64,000 nucleotides of DNA from Rana temporaria. Its lineage: Eukaryota; Chordata; Amphibia; Anura; Ranidae. The translations under genes were made by a program, and so were the position numbers. Location: assembly GCF_905171775.1 (NCBI RefSeq), contig NC_053489.1:139454642-139518641 (forward strand). The letters run 5' to 3'. Below are positions 63,534 through 64,000 of the stretch, piece after piece. Numbering within the stretch: position 1 is the stretch's first letter; every line of letters begins with the position of its first letter. The notes beneath the pieces are model-generated. The model ran no database searches. It was not told the origin of the DNA and saw only the letters and a list, made by a program, of their open reading frames with translations.

Positions 63534-64000
63534 TGCCCCCGTACTGTGTCCTCCCGACCCTGTAGTGTGTGCCCTCCTGACCCACCGTACTGTGCTCTCC
63601 CGACCCTGTAGTGTGTGCCCTCCTAATCCCCTGGTATGTGCACTCCCGACCCTGTAGTGTGTGCCCTCTTGACCCTCCATACTGTGCCCTCCTAACCCCC
63701 TGGTATGTGCCCTCCCAACCCTGTAGTGTGTGCCCTCCTGACCCCCCATGCTGTGCCCTCCTAACCCCCTGGTATGTGCCCTCCCAACCCTGTAGTGTGT
63801 TCCCTCCTGACCCCCTGGTAAGTGCCCTTCTTACCCCCTGGTATGTGCCCTCCCAACCCCGTAGTGTGTCCCCTCCTGACCCCCTGGTATATTCCCTTCC
63901 AACCCCATAGTGTGTGCCCTCCTGACCCCCTGGTATGTGCCCTCCCAACCATGTAGTGTATGCCCTCCCAACCCCATAGTGTGTTCCCTCCTGACCCTCT
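63534..64000. repeat. Minisatellite, CCCTGTAGTGTGTGCCCTCC units, runs off right edge
   Basis: Units of about 23-24 bp alternate (CCCTGTAGTGTGTGCCCTCC and CCCCTGGTATGTGCCCTCCC), giving a higher-order period near 47 bp. Long frames on both strands are repeat products. Confidence 0.9.

Noticed and set aside
63441..63952. Glycine-rich repeat frames at the right edge
   Set aside because: Frames through a minisatellite on both strands; no splice or start context.
1..64000. CRISPR arrays, bacterial operons or phage modules
   Set aside because: Tandem repeats here have no spacer pattern, and all recognised proteins are from eukaryotic transposons.

Overview
The window looks like intergenic and intronic DNA from a large, transposon-rich vertebrate genome. 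I infer an anuran amphibian, probably a ranid frog. The reasons are the mix of DIRS-type tyrosine-recombinase retrotransposons, Tc1, piggyBac and hAT transposons, L1- and L2-like LINE pieces, and many fold-back MITE families with TTAACCACTT, GGCCC(C)GTACACAC, GGCCCAGATTC and AGCGGGGGTTCACCC ends. Nothing is bacterial: there are no operons, no CRISPR array and no dense coding. Species and family are inferences from repeat content only.

Layout. 1-0.45 kb is the 3' end of a DIRS element whose recombinase runs off the left edge. 0.5-9.4 kb is nested MITEs, including a mariner-like composite (2255-3841) and a piggyBac-type MITE (3910-5955) that contains a 455 + 8 + 455 bp palindrome. 9.4-13.3 kb is a decayed autonomous-type piggyBac element with a broken transposase. 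13.3-25.5 kb holds fold-back elements, a Tc1 fragment, a tRNA-Phe-like relic and GC-rich minisatellites. 25.5-27.9 kb is a decayed hAT element with a BED zinc finger. 28-39 kb is MITEs, a possible solo LTR, a Ngaro/DIRS-like RT relic cut by MITEs, a minisatellite split by a LINE 3' end, and a decodable nest of insertions.

39.8-48.8 kb has the signals of a spliced host transcription unit on the + strand: a promoter-like start with a YY1-type ATGGCGGC, two internal exons with good splice sites, and a last exon with AATAAA. Its second intron contains the best-preserved element of the window, a full-length DIRS retrotransposon (41768-47262) with open gag, RT/RNase H and tyrosine recombinase frames, 106 bp of identical inverted terminal repeat and an exact internal complementary region. 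48.8-61 kb carries more MITEs, two Tc1 pseudogenes (52.4-54.3 and 56.8-59.0 kb) and a third decayed DIRS end. 60.8-61.9 kb is an L1-like LINE tail on the minus strand. 62.4-63.0 kb has two phase-compatible coding exons on the minus strand, probably the 3' end of an unidentified cellular gene. The window ends in a Tc1 fragment and a minisatellite.

How the parts relate: the piggyBac relic has the same ends as several small TTAA-flanked elements and may have mobilised them. The DIRS element has all parts expected for self-mobilisation. The other elements are mostly non-autonomous or broken and record a layered insertion history. Coordinates of MITE ends are read by eye and may be off by a few bases. 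No alignment or database search was possible.
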